Shown here: in pieces, positions 38,601 to 46,464 of the stretch
Numbering within the stretch: position 1 is the first letter of the stretch
Layout: every line of letters begins with the position of its first letter
From: an uncultured Lachnospiraceae bacterium
GTDB lineage: Bacteria > Bacillota > Clostridia > Lachnospirales > Lachnospiraceae
DNA: 64,000 nt
Reading direction: 5' to 3'
Assembly: GCA_910588125.1 (NCBI GenBank)
Contig: CAJUPI010000009.1
Span: forward strand, 13,292 to 77,291
Position numbers and translations under genes: made by a program
Notes under the pieces: generated by a model
What the model was told of the DNA's origin: nothing
Databases searched by the model: none
What the model saw: the letters and a program-made list of their open reading frames with translations, nothing else

Positions 38601-39471
38601 CCTTGAGGCGGTTCTTAAAATTCAGCTTCTTGTTGAACTTATATCTGCCGACCTTCGCCAGATCATAACGCCGGGGATCAAAAAACATGCTGTTGAGCAG
38701 GCTCTCGGCGCTGTCCACAGACAACGGCTCTCCGGGACGGATCTTTTTATACAGCTCCAGCAGGCCATCCTGATAATTATCGGAAGTATCCTTGCCCAGA
38801 CTGGCCAGAAGCTTCGGCTCCTCACCAAACAGATCAAGAATCTCCGCATTCGTACCGTAACCCAGTGCACGGATCAGTACTGTCACCGGCACCTTACGGG
38901 TGCGATCGACACGGACATAAAATATATCATTGGAATCAGTCTCATACTCCAGCCATGCTCCCCGGTTCGGGATCACGGTACAGGTGTAGAGCTCCTTTCC
39001 CACTTTATCATGGCCAATACCATAGTAAATACCAGGGGAACGTACCAGCTGGCTGACGATAACCCGCTCTGCTCCGTTGATGACAAAAGAGCCGGTATCG
39101 GTCATAAGCGGAAGGTCACCCATAAAGATCACATGCTCATTGATCTCTTCTTTATCCTTATTGTAAAGCCTTACCTTCACCTCCAGCGGTGCTGCATAGG
39201 TGGCGTCGCGTTCTTTACACTCCTCGATTGAGTATTTCACTTTGTCCCGGCACAGAGTAAAGTCCATAAACTCCAGACTCAAATGCCCGGCGAAATCAGA
39301 GATTGGAGAGATATCTTCAAACACTTCTTTCAGGCCCTCATCGAGAAACCACTGATAGGAGACCTTCTGAATCTCAATCAGGTTCGGCATCTCAAGAACT
39401 TCTTTCTGTCTTGAGAAGCTCATTCTAACGCTTTTCCCGGCCGACACCGGGCGCATTCTGCTTTTCTCCAT
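35602..39471 (-). CDS. rpoB: RNA polymerase beta subunit
   Basis: 1,289 aa. The rifampicin-binding region reads FFGSSQLSQFMDQNNPLAEL and THKRRLSALGPGG, with Asp, His and Ser at the three main resistance positions, so a sensitive allele is expected. SVGDKMAGRHGNKGVVS and the C-terminal FGGQRFGEMEVWALEAYGA clamp region are intact. The C-terminal 45 residues form an Asp/Glu-rich tail. ATG 39471 with GGGGTGAAA upstream. It has its own promoter; rplJ/rplL are not directly upstream, where a divergent gene of unknown function lies instead. Confidence 0.99.
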   Translation of the reverse strand: MEKSRMRPVSAGKSVRMSFSRQKEVLEMPNLIEIQKVSYQWFLDEGLKEVFEDISPISDFAGHLSLEFMDFTLCRDKVKYSIEECKERDATYAAPLEVKVRLYNKDKEEINEHVIFMGDLPLMTDTGSFVINGAERVIVSQLVRSPGIYYGIGHDKVGKELYTCTVIPNRGAWLEYETDSNDIFYVRVDRTRKVPVTVLIRALGYGTNAEILDLFGEEPKLLASLGKDTSDNYQDGLLELYKKIRPGEPLSVDSAESLLNSMFFDPRRYDLAKVGRYKFNKKLNFKNRLKGQTLAEDVVDTETGEVLAQAGAVLEKEQAEAIQNAGVPFVYIQGPDRNYKVLSNMMVDLASYVDFDPEEAGITELVYYPVLKTILEEAGGDPEALKELVRRNAGELIPKHITKEDIIASINYNMHLEGAIGTADDIDHLGNRRIRAVGELLQNQYRIGLSRMERVVRERMTTQDMDGITPQSLINIKPVTAAVKEFFGSSQLSQFMDQNNPLAELTHKRRLSALGPGGLSRERAGFEVRDVHYTHYGRMCPIETPEGPNIGLINSLATYARVNPYGFIEAPYRVVDKTDRMNPVVTDEVVYLTADEEDNFIVAQANEPLDEEGHFVRNNVSGRFREETSSFQRSTIDLMDVSPKMVFSVATSMIPFLENDDANRALMGSNMQRQAVPLLKTEAPVVGTGIEAKAAVDSGVCVLANHAGVVERSASNEIIIRRDDNGNREVYHLTKFKRSNQSNCYNQKPIVYKGDRVAAGDVIADGPSTQNGEIALGKNPLIGFMTWEGYNYEDAVLLSERLVQEDVYTSVHIEEYEAEARDTKLGPEEITRDVPGVGDDALKDLDERGIIRIGAEVRAGDILVGKVTPKGETELTAEERLLRAIFGEKAREVRDTSLKVPHGAYGIIVDAKVFTRENGDELSPGVNETVRIYIAQKRKISVGDKMAGRHGNKGVVSRVLPVEDMPFLPNGRPLDIVLNPLGVPSRMNIGQVLEIHLSLAAKALGFNIATPVFDGADELDIMDTLDVANDYVNISWENFTEKYKDTLKPEVMDYLGSHLEHRELWKGVQINRDGKVHLRDGRTGEYFDSPVTIGHMHYLKLHHLVDDKIHARSTGPYSLVTQQPLGGKAQFGGQRFGEMEVWALEAYGASYTLQEILTVKSDDVVGRVKTYEAIIKGENIPESGIPESFKVLLKELQSLCLDVRVLRDDNTEVEIGENIDYSDTDLRSIIEGDRGFRQEESFENYGYQQQEFSDGELVDVDTADDLDGDDSDFDDYEDDSDFDEPSDEE

Positions 39472-39555
39472 TGACGTTTCACCCCTGTTTTTTTATCGAT
39501 TTTGTGGCGCTTTCAGGGCGCAAAAAGCCCATGATGCCACAATAGAGCACATTCC

Positions 39556-39584
39556 ATAATAGCATAACGTTGTCAAGGTGTCAA
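39556..39584 (-). promoter_or_regulatory. Promoter of rpoBC
   Basis: Minus strand: TTGACA (39579-39584), a 17-bp spacer and TATTAT (39556-39561). A second TTGACA lies eight bases further downstream, inside the spacer. The leader would be about 75-80 nt. Confidence 0.75.
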
Positions 39585-39594
39585 GTTTTTCTTC

Positions 39595-39623
39595 TTGCAA
39601 AATTCTTAAAATAATGGTATACT
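39595..39623 (+). promoter_or_regulatory. Promoter of the gene at 39677
   Basis: TTGCAA (39595-39600), a 17-bp spacer and TATACT (39618-39623). It starts only 10 bp from the -35 box of the divergent rpoB promoter. Confidence 0.7.
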
Positions 39624-39676
39624 GTTTGGGCAGGTTTTTACCTAATACTTAATGAGTATAGCGGAGGTATTTCCCC

Positions 39677-40171
39677 ATGGCGACAACGATTCTACATGTA
39701 TTGACAGTAATCCTGATAATAGCGGTGATAGTCCTGGCTGTTCTGTATTTTTTAGGAAGAAAGCTAGAAAAACGCCAGGTCGAACAGCAGGCCATGCTGG
39801 AGGCCGCCAAACAGACCGTATCCATGCTGGTCATTGATAAAAAGAAAATGAAGATTCGGGATGCCGGACTTCCCAAGATGATTTATGAGCAGACTCCCAA
39901 ATATATGCGCTGGGCCAAGGTGCCGGTGGTAAAAGCCAAAGTTGGGCCCAAGGTCATGACCCTGATGGCGGATGAAAGGGTATTTGCCCTGTTGCCGGTT
40001 AAGGCAGAAGCAAAGGTTGTTGTCAGCGGGATCTACATAACCGATATCAAAAGTGTCCGTGGTGGTTCCGTCGTCCAGCCGTCAAAAAAGAAAGGCTTTT
40101 TCAGCCGTTTTAAAAAAGAGAAGGATGAAAAAAAAGACGACATTGCCAGCAAAGGCAAAAAGAAGAAATAG
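39677..40171 (+). CDS. Conserved-looking small membrane protein of unknown function
   Basis: 164 aa, not recognised. An N-terminal membrane helix (TILHVLTVILIIAVIVLAVLYF) is followed by a short amphipathic segment (KLEKRQVEQQAMLEAAKQTV), a compact domain rich in Val (SMLVIDKKKMKIRDAGLPK .. VPVVKAKVGPKVMTLMADERVFALLPVKAEAKVVVSGIYI) and a very basic tail (KKKGFFSRFKKEKDEKKD .. KKKK). The middle part looks like a small beta-rich domain facing the cytosol. GGAGG lies 8 bases before ATG 39677. Divergent from rpoBC and monocistronic. Confidence 0.75.
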   Translation: MATTILHVLTVILIIAVIVLAVLYFLGRKLEKRQVEQQAMLEAAKQTVSMLVIDKKKMKIRDAGLPKMIYEQTPKYMRWAKVPVVKAKVGPKVMTLMADERVFALLPVKAEAKVVVSGIYITDIKSVRGGSVVQPSKKKGFFSRFKKEKDEKKDDIASKGKKKK

Positions 40172-40181
40172 TTTAGACGAT

Positions 40182-40236
40182 AATAAGAGGGTACGGCAAA
40201 ATAAACAGGCGGTTTGTTTTGCCATACCCTCTTATT
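40182..40236. terminator. Bidirectional terminator, possible repeat-family member
   Basis: AATAAGAGGGTA and GGCAAAA pair with TTTTGCC and TACCCTCTTATT with one bulge, between convergent genes. The right flank TTATTCTCAGAAGCTAAACTT and AAAGACATG (40232-40263) matches the outer end of the palindromic repeat family. Confidence 0.75.
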
Positions 40237-40284
40237 ATTCTCAGAAGCTAAACTTAAAGACATGATGTTGATTTTGCGGGGACT

Positions 40285-40725
40285 TCACAGCTGTAGCCTG
40301 GCCTTATTTCGGGAACAGATATCCATGACAATGCTGCAGTCGGATACATGCTGATAGTTGAGTCCCAGTGAATAGTCCACCTGTATCCGCAAACGGTCCT
40401 CTTGTTCATCCAGATGAATACGGGTAGTGGTAAGCTCCACCACCATATCCCCTAAGGGAGTGGCGTACCGTGTCTGGTTCTTTTTTCCCAGTTCAAAAAT
40501 CATATGCGTGCCGATAATCCCCCGTTTGCGGATATCCATCATCTCGGGGGTGATTTTGATCGTATTATGGACATTTCCCTCAAACCCTTCCATAATCTCT
40601 TCATAAATCACGAAATGCTTTCCGTTTTTCAGAAAATAGTCGCCTGTCGTAATCATTTCGACATCATGGCTTTCTCCGTCCAACGCCTGCAAGCCACTGA
40701 TGCGGATCAGTACATCTCTTGTCAT
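40285..40725 (-). CDS. DUF1934 (YwiB-like) calycin-type protein
   Basis: 146 aa with the DUF1934 pattern: RDVLIRISGLQ.. at the start, then YFLKNGKHFVIYEE, then NTIKITPEMMDIRKRG and the final VDYSLGLNYQHVSDCSIVMDI. A predicted lipocalin-like beta-barrel, of unknown ligand, common in Firmicutes. It is the last gene of the ddl-murI operon, 32 bp after murI. Confidence 0.82.
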   Translation of the reverse strand: MTRDVLIRISGLQALDGESHDVEMITTGDYFLKNGKHFVIYEEIMEGFEGNVHNTIKITPEMMDIRKRGIIGTHMIFELGKKNQTRYATPLGDMVVELTTTRIHLDEQEDRLRIQVDYSLGLNYQHVSDCSIVMDICSRNKARLQL

Positions 40726-40757
40726 TTTCTTTTCCCCTATGCGGTAGCCGCTCCAAG

Positions 40758-41576
40758 TTAATATTCTTCAATATTGATCTTTTTCGTTTCTTTTACCTCT
40801 CCCGGCAGAATCGCCGTGGCAAAGCTAGTAAATTTCTCTGCCAAATCGCTGACGAAAAACTGATACTTTTCTCCTGTCATAGGTGCATCCGGCTCACGGT
40901 TCAACTGTTGCTGCTGCAATAATCCGCGCAGCTCCACGGCCGTCTCATAGGCAGGATTCACCAGGGTTACCTCCTCTCCTAACAGCCGCCGCAGGGTGGA
41001 TCGCAGCAGAGGATAGTGCGTGCACCCCAGCACTAAAGTATCGATATATTTCCCCTTCAGGCTGTTCAGATAACGGGACGCGATCTCGTCTGTCACCGAA
41101 TCATGCAACAGACCTTCCTCCACCAACGGCACAAACAACGGGCAGGGCTTTGCAAACACCTCAATATCCGAACGTATCTGCTGCATCACCTCTGTATAAA
41201 TGCCGCTGCCAATCGTCCCTTCCGTGCCAATCACCCCGATTTTTCTGTTGCGGGTAACCGAAACTGCTGTCCGGGCGCCGGCATTGATCACCCCGATTAC
41301 AGGAATATCCGATTCCGCCTGAACCGTTTCCAGTGCATAAGAGCTGGCAGTGTTGCAGGCGATCACAATCGCCTTGACTTCCATGGCCCGCAGAAAACGG
41401 ATAATCTGGCGGGAATAGCGGATAATGGTATCTCTGGACTTGCTTCCATACGGAAGCCTGGCCGTATCTCCAAAATAGATGATCCGCTCATCCGGAATCT
41501 GACGCATGATTTCCCGTGCCACTGTCAGCCCGCCAACTCCGGAGTCAAAAACTCCTACCGGTGCATTTCTGTCCAT
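40758..41576 (-). CDS. murI: Glutamate racemase
   Basis: Makes D-glutamate for peptidoglycan. 272 aa. Both catalytic cysteines are visible, in VIACNTASSYA and LGCTHYPLL, and the N-terminal VGVFDSGVGGLTVAREI and GDTARLPYG motifs are canonical. Twenty-six bp after ddl in the same operon, which places two peptidoglycan precursor enzymes together. Confidence 0.97.
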   Translation of the reverse strand: MDRNAPVGVFDSGVGGLTVAREIMRQIPDERIIYFGDTARLPYGSKSRDTIIRYSRQIIRFLRAMEVKAIVIACNTASSYALETVQAESDIPVIGVINAGARTAVSVTRNRKIGVIGTEGTIGSGIYTEVMQQIRSDIEVFAKPCPLFVPLVEEGLLHDSVTDEIASRYLNSLKGKYIDTLVLGCTHYPLLRSTLRRLLGEEVTLVNPAYETAVELRGLLQQQQLNREPDAPMTGEKYQFFVSDLAEKFTSFATAILPGEVKETKKINIEEY

Positions 41577-41602
41577 AGCTTTTGTCCTCTTTCCCGTTTT
41601 CT

Positions 41603-42670
41603 CTACCGTACCTTCCGCTCAAAAGCCAGAGTAATCAGCCTGTCGATCAATATGCGCTTGGACAATCCACGAGCCTCCCACAGCATCGGATACATGCTGA
41701 TAGCCGTGAAGCCCGGCATTGTATTGATCTCATTGAATATGATTTCGCCGTCCTTTTTTACGAAAAAATCCACCCGGGCCAGACCGTAGCCGTCCACTGC
41801 ATTAAAAATCTGTTCGGCCGCTTTTCTCACTCTCTCGGCCGCATCCTCTGGCAAATCCGGATCAATCACAGTGCGGGATTCCTCATTAAAATATTTGGCA
41901 TCAAAATCATAGAATTCCGCCGCTGCCAGAATCTCCCCTACTCCGGAGGACATCACCGGCTTATCTCCTCCTCCTAAAACCGCACATTCGATCTCATGGC
42001 CTGTAATAGTTTCCTCAACTAAAATCTTGCTGTCGTGGTTGGCGGCTTCCTCAAGCCCTGCCAACAGCTGTTCGCGATTCTCCGCTTTGGTGATTCCCCG
42101 GGAAGAGCCGGCATTGGCCGGCTTGACAAAGACCGGATAGGGGAAGCTTTGTTCTATCTGGCGGATGATCGAATCGGGATCCTTTCGCAGCTTCCATACC
42201 AGAACGGGTACATAGGCGGCCTGGCGGATTCCCAGAGTACTGACAATCATTTTTGTGTACAGCTTATCCATGGAGACGGCAGAGGACAGAACGCCACATC
42301 CTACATAGGGAATATGAGCCATTTCAAAAAGTCCCTGGATAGTGCCGTCCTCCCCATAAGGGCCATGGAGAATGGGAAATGCGACATCAACCGATATTTT
42401 ACGGCTCTCTCCGTTTTGTGTTAAAATCACGCATTTTTGGGTGGCATCAGGAGAGATAATCGCTTCCGTCTGGCTTTCGCGCCAGGCGCCGGAACGAATA
42501 TCCTCGACGGATTCGGTTTTCAGCCAGTGGCCGGATTCGGTGATGCCGATGAGTAATAAATTATAGCGTAAAGTATCTATCTGGTCAATCACGTTGGCAG
42601 CAGACATGCAGGAGACAATATGCTCGGATGACTGGCCGCCAAACAAAACGGCGATGGTTTTTTTTGACAT
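41603..42670 (-). CDS. ddl: D-alanine--D-alanine ligase
   Basis: ATP-grasp enzyme of 355 aa joining two D-alanines. Motifs: VLFGGQSSEH, HGPYGEDGTIQGL, KPANAGSSRGI, and EINTMPGFTAISMYP. The omega-loop reads FYDFDAKYFNEES; the Tyr in AKY is the residue typical of D-Ala-D-Ala enzymes and not of VanA-type D-Ala-D-Lac ligases, so no vancomycin resistance is indicated. ATG 42670 follows AGGAGG. Confidence 0.95.
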   Translation of the reverse strand: MSKKTIAVLFGGQSSEHIVSCMSAANVIDQIDTLRYNLLLIGITESGHWLKTESVEDIRSGAWRESQTEAIISPDATQKCVILTQNGESRKISVDVAFPILHGPYGEDGTIQGLFEMAHIPYVGCGVLSSAVSMDKLYTKMIVSTLGIRQAAYVPVLVWKLRKDPDSIIRQIEQSFPYPVFVKPANAGSSRGITKAENREQLLAGLEEAANHDSKILVEETITGHEIECAVLGGGDKPVMSSGVGEILAAAEFYDFDAKYFNEESRTVIDPDLPEDAAERVRKAAEQIFNAVDGYGLARVDFFVKKDGEIIFNEINTMPGFTAISMYPMLWEARGLSKRILIDRLITLAFERKVR

Positions 42671-42721
42671 GTGAAGGATCCTCCTGGGACGTTATGGTTG
42701 GTTTTTTGATTGTTACGTTTA

Positions 42722-42750
42722 ATTATACCATATCTGTCAATACTTCAAAA
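42722..42750 (-). promoter_or_regulatory. Promoter of the ddl-murI operon
   Basis: Minus strand: TTTTGA (42745-42750), 17-bp spacer, extended -10 TGGTATAAT (TATAAT at 42722-42727). Confidence 0.6.
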
Positions 42751-42798
42751 TGGAACCGAAATTTTGTATTTTTTAGAAAAACATACCCTCAGCAGACC

Positions 42799-43106
42799 AA
42801 TGTCATTAAGTTAATTTTCTCAGAAGGTACGCCATGGAAAAAGGAGCAGCAAAAGACCGAAAAGGATCTGCCGATTTTTCCGGTTTCGGGATCAAGAATT
42901 CCTAAAATCCCTGATTTTTGCGCAAAGCGAAACGAAAATCCCCAAACTCGCTTCGCTCAGACAGAGTGGATTTTCGTTTCCACGCAAAATCCAGGGATTT
43001 AAGGACTTCTAAATCCCTGCAAAGTCAAAATCGGCAGATCCTTTTCGGTCTTTTGCTGCTCCTTTTTCCATGGCTGAGTATTCTCAGAGCTAAACTTAAT
43101 GACATT
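42799..43106 (+). repeat. Long palindromic repeat, copy D
   Basis: 308 bp from AATGTCATT to AATGACATT. The outer arms, starting GGAGCAGCAAAAGACCGAAA at about 42844, are exactly complementary over 36 bases to the arm ending GGTCTTTTGCTGCTCC near 43063. The apex CTCGCTTCGCTCAGACAG (42946-42963) and the middle stems match copies A and C. It fills the divergent gap between ddl and spoIIR and ends 37 bp before the spoIIR start. Confidence 0.92.
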
Positions 43107-43143
43107 GCTCAGCGGACAAGGGTATATTCAGGAGAGCAAAAAC

Positions 43144-43935
43144 ATGAAATCCTTCTATAATATCCACAAATCGCAAAAATATCTTCCATCGGCCATGCCT
43201 TCCCGGAAATATCCTCTGACAAATTATTGGCCGCTGTTTTTTGCGCATAGTTCTGTTCAGGAGTGTTTTATCATTTCATTGGCCTGTTTTTTATTAGCAT
43301 TGCTGCTCTCACAGGGATGGCTTCAGGAAAAACGCGAGACTCTGGCAGAAAGGCTGGCTCCCTCCGTGCTGCGGTTTCATGTTCTGGCAGAAAGCGACAG
43401 CGCAGAGGATCAGCAGGTAAAGCTGGAAGTAAGAAGTTTGATTCTGGATTATCTGAAAGATCATCTGTCAATTCATGCAGATAAGGCGGATACCGTTGCC
43501 TGTCTGCTGGATAATAAGGAAGAGATCGAAGCGCTGGCTGATCGACACCTGCAAAAACAGGGATTTGATTATCAGGCCAGCCTGCAGATAACAAATTGTT
43601 ATTTTCCTACCCGCATTTACGATCGTCTTGTCTTCCCTTGCGGCTACTACGATGCCGCACGTATTACATTGGGAAAAGGAGAGGGCCATAACTGGTGGTG
43701 TGTCCTTTATCCGCGGTTCTGCTTTGTAGATGCTGCCTGTGTGACAGCGCCAGAAGAAAGCTGTCAAAAACTGGAAGCAGAACTGGCGACAGGCGACTTT
43801 CTTGCTCTGCAGGATCGCCGCCCTGATGTCCAAGTCCGGCTGCTTTTATTTCCCTGGCTTACGCCGGCGGAAACACTCCCCATGGGAACTGCCGGACAAG
43901 AGCGCCGAAATGAAGTTTTTCCTGTCCAATCTTAA
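43144..43935 (+). CDS. spoIIR: Stage II sporulation protein R
   Basis: Secreted signalling protein made in the forespore that triggers SpoIIGA to process pro-sigma-E in the mother cell. About 263 aa, with an N-terminal membrane/signal segment (CFIISLACFLLALLLSQGW) and the family core LRFHVLAESDSAEDQQVKLEVR, then FPTRIYDRLVFPCGYYDAARITLGKGEGHNWWCVLYPRFCFVDA. ATG 43144 follows CAGGAGAG. Its presence supports an endospore-former. The stop overlaps the convergent tolC-like stop by three bases. Confidence 0.95.
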   Translation: MKSFYNIHKSQKYLPSAMPSRKYPLTNYWPLFFAHSSVQECFIISLACFLLALLLSQGWLQEKRETLAERLAPSVLRFHVLAESDSAEDQQVKLEVRSLILDYLKDHLSIHADKADTVACLLDNKEEIEALADRHLQKQGFDYQASLQITNCYFPTRIYDRLVFPCGYYDAARITLGKGEGHNWWCVLYPRFCFVDAACVTAPEESCQKLEAELATGDFLALQDRRPDVQVRLLLFPWLTPAETLPMGTAGQERRNEVFPVQS

Positions 43936-45113
43936 TCGCTTACTGCCGCAAATCCCAGCACTCCCCAGTCATAATTCTCCATCGCCTGCAATAGATTCAG
44001 GTTCGCCGATTCCTTCGCCGCTTTCTTCTGATAATAGGCAAGCTGAGTTCCGATATACTGGGCTTCTGACAACAATCCCAGCCGGTACTGCCTTTCGGAG
44101 GCGTCCCGGCTTAGCTCTGCTGCCGCAAACCCTGTCTGCGCCGCCTCATAAGCCGCCCTTTTGTCCTGTACCTCCTGATACAGACGCTGCATCTCAATGA
44201 TCAGCTTCTGATCTCCCTCGTCAATCATCCGGCTGCGCGCCACAACCTGATCGTTGGTGTTGCCCTTGGCAGAGGTCCGCTGAGATATCAAGGTATAATT
44301 GTTGCCAATTGCTTTTCTCGTATCCTCCTCCAGATTCATCCCATCCAGACGAGACATATCGAACTCCGGAATAGGACAGATCTCCGGCTGGCTATCCGGA
44401 TCATAGCCCAACAACATACAGAGCGTTCTTCTCACACTTTCCTGCTGGTTCTCTAGAGACATCAGTTGGGAACGTGCTGCCAGCAGGCTGCTGTTGGCGC
44501 TGGCAAGATCCGTTCCGGTAGCCAGTCCCAGGGACGCCATCCGTCCTGCCATATCCGTCTGCCTCTCATAAAGCTGTACCATGGTCTGTAGCGTGGCGAT
44601 ATTCTGCCGAATAGTCTCATAACCGATCATCGCACTCTGAGTGCCGGCAACCACCTGCCGCTCTGCCCTGCGAATGGCACTGGTATTCTGCCGGTTGGTC
44701 TCCCACTTATTGTAGGTATCCCGCATCCCCTGGATCATTCCTTTATAGCCCTTGTCCAGCTGACGGCCTGTGGAAACCAGGAGCTGGCTTCCGGTAAGCT
44801 GTCCCAGAGAGACATATTGATCCGCCAGCTCCTTCACCACCTGCTGCTGACTTTCCATCTCTGTCACTACTCCGGCAAAATCTTCCCTGCTACTCATATA
44901 AGTATCCCACGCTTTAGAAATATCAGGATTATACTCATGCACAAGCTTTGGAATCTCATCATATTCAATCCGGTTATCCTGCAATCTTGCCAGAGTCGCC
45001 GCATCATAGCGCCCGGCCTCCGGCGGGGCCCCCGGACCGGTAGGCGCCGCAAATGCCTTAAGCCCTGGCATTGTAAGGATCGTGATTGAAAGAATCAGCG
45101 CCAATCTCTTCAT
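43932..45113 (-). CDS. TolC-family-like secreted coiled-coil protein (second copy)
   Basis: 393 aa with a signal peptide (MKRLALILSITILTMPGLKAFA) and long helices with TolC-like internal repeats (LARLQDNRIEYDEIPKLVHEYNPDI; GLATGTDLASANSSLLAARSQL; YRLGLLSEAQYIGTQLAYYQKK). The C-terminus NLLQAMENYDWGVLG parallels that of the upstream copy. In Gram-negatives TolC spans the outer membrane; this organism appears to have none, so a wall-space or pump-attached role is inferred. Last gene of the RND operon. Confidence 0.85.
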   Translation of the reverse strand: MKRLALILSITILTMPGLKAFAAPTGPGAPPEAGRYDAATLARLQDNRIEYDEIPKLVHEYNPDISKAWDTYMSSREDFAGVVTEMESQQQVVKELADQYVSLGQLTGSQLLVSTGRQLDKGYKGMIQGMRDTYNKWETNRQNTSAIRRAERQVVAGTQSAMIGYETIRQNIATLQTMVQLYERQTDMAGRMASLGLATGTDLASANSSLLAARSQLMSLENQQESVRRTLCMLLGYDPDSQPEICPIPEFDMSRLDGMNLEEDTRKAIGNNYTLISQRTSAKGNTNDQVVARSRMIDEGDQKLIIEMQRLYQEVQDKRAAYEAAQTGFAAAELSRDASERQYRLGLLSEAQYIGTQLAYYQKKAAKESANLNLLQAMENYDWGVLGFAAVSD

Positions 45114-45134
45114 CCTTTCCTCCCTTTCTTTTCG

Positions 45135-46304
45135 TTATGAAGTACTGGCCAACCCGTTGACTGCCCAGTCATATGTCTCCATCGACTGAAACAGGTTCAA
45201 ATCCGCAATCTGCAATGCCAGCTCTTTGTTGCGGACCGCATATTGTTGATTTTCAAGCTCCGAGCGGCTGGCATTGCCCTGCCCGAAATTCACCTCCAGC
45301 GACCGTAAATTCCGATTTTCCAGATCCAGCTCCGCCACTGCCTGATCATAAGCCAGCTTTGCCGCCAGCACATTCTGATAATTGGTCACCAGAGACGAGC
45401 CAATCTTCTGTTCATTATCAGCCAACGTCTTTTTCAAACTCGCTATCGTGTTATCCGCAGTGGCATTTTCCAGCTTTTTCTGATTCACCTTCAAGGTATA
45501 ACTGTTTTCCACTGCCTGTTCTTTATCCGCCTGAGGATTCATCCCCGCAATCCGGTTTATGTCTGCTGCCGGAACAGCGCGGATCTCCGGCTGGGCATCA
45601 TATTTCCAGCCCAACATCACCAAAAGCTTTTGGCGAACATTCTCTATTCCCGAGCGGGCAGATTCGATATTGCGGTTAGCTGTCATCAACGCTTCCTGGG
45701 CATTTAACACATCAACCTGGGTAGCCAGCCCATTGTCCCGGCGAATATTAGTTGTCGTCATTGCCAGCTCCGCCTGCTTAAGTTGAAGTTCTGCCTGTTC
45801 AAGCTCAAGCAGGCTTCTGGCATAGCTCACCATATTGCTCTGGGCCACTGTCACCAGCGTCTTTTCCGCCTGTTTATAATTCAGATAAATAATCTCGCTG
45901 TCTTCTAAGTTGTCATCTGCCTGCTGCATCAGATTCTTCGCCTGCACTTCCGCCATCACTACCGACGCCACCACATAACCATACGTGGGATCATCTGCGT
46001 CCGGATACTCCACACTGGCATAAATCTCCTCCGCCATGTCCCGGTACTTGGCCGACACATCATCCCTGGTATTGCCATATTTTTTCTTAAACTCATTCAA
46101 ATCCAGCTGATTCGTCTGCACCGTAGCATTATACTCGGCAATCAGCGCTTCAATCTCATCATATTCCAGCACATCATCCTGCAGCCTTGCCCACTCCTCT
46201 GCCGGCCGGGCAAACTCCGGGCTCGCCGCACAGGTCCCAAAAGGCATGGCCCCCGCCGTCACCAAAGCTATGCCGCACACCATCAAACGTTTCCCGATTT
46301 TCAT
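45135..46304 (-). CDS. TolC-family-like secreted coiled-coil protein (first copy)
   Basis: 389 aa with a signal peptide (MKIGKRLMVCGIALVTAGAMP). Same architecture as the next gene: WARLQDDVLEYDEIEALIAEYNATV at the start, GLATQVDVLNAQEALMTANRN in the middle, FGQGNASRSELENQQYAV later and DLNLFQSMETYDWAVNG at the end. The two genes are 21 bp apart and look like an old tandem duplication. It lies 160 bp after the RND pump gene. Confidence 0.85.
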   Translation of the reverse strand: MKIGKRLMVCGIALVTAGAMPFGTCAASPEFARPAEEWARLQDDVLEYDEIEALIAEYNATVQTNQLDLNEFKKKYGNTRDDVSAKYRDMAEEIYASVEYPDADDPTYGYVVASVVMAEVQAKNLMQQADDNLEDSEIIYLNYKQAEKTLVTVAQSNMVSYARSLLELEQAELQLKQAELAMTTTNIRRDNGLATQVDVLNAQEALMTANRNIESARSGIENVRQKLLVMLGWKYDAQPEIRAVPAADINRIAGMNPQADKEQAVENSYTLKVNQKKLENATADNTIASLKKTLADNEQKIGSSLVTNYQNVLAAKLAYDQAVAELDLENRNLRSLEVNFGQGNASRSELENQQYAVRNKELALQIADLNLFQSMETYDWAVNGLASTS

Positions 46305-46464
46305 TCCAGCTTACATTCCTTTCTCTTCACCCAGACCCCACCAGCAATCAGACACGCAGCCTTAGTACCGCTACGTGAAACTCCGGGCGGGAGCACGTCT
46401 GAGGGTATTCTCTTATCCCCAAACGGCGTACCTCCCTGGATTTTTTGGCCCTCTTTCCTCAAAA

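Noticed and set aside
41603..42670. VanA/VanG-type resistance ligase
   Set aside because: The omega-loop carries the Tyr of D-Ala-D-Ala ligases and no vanH/vanX-like partner is present.
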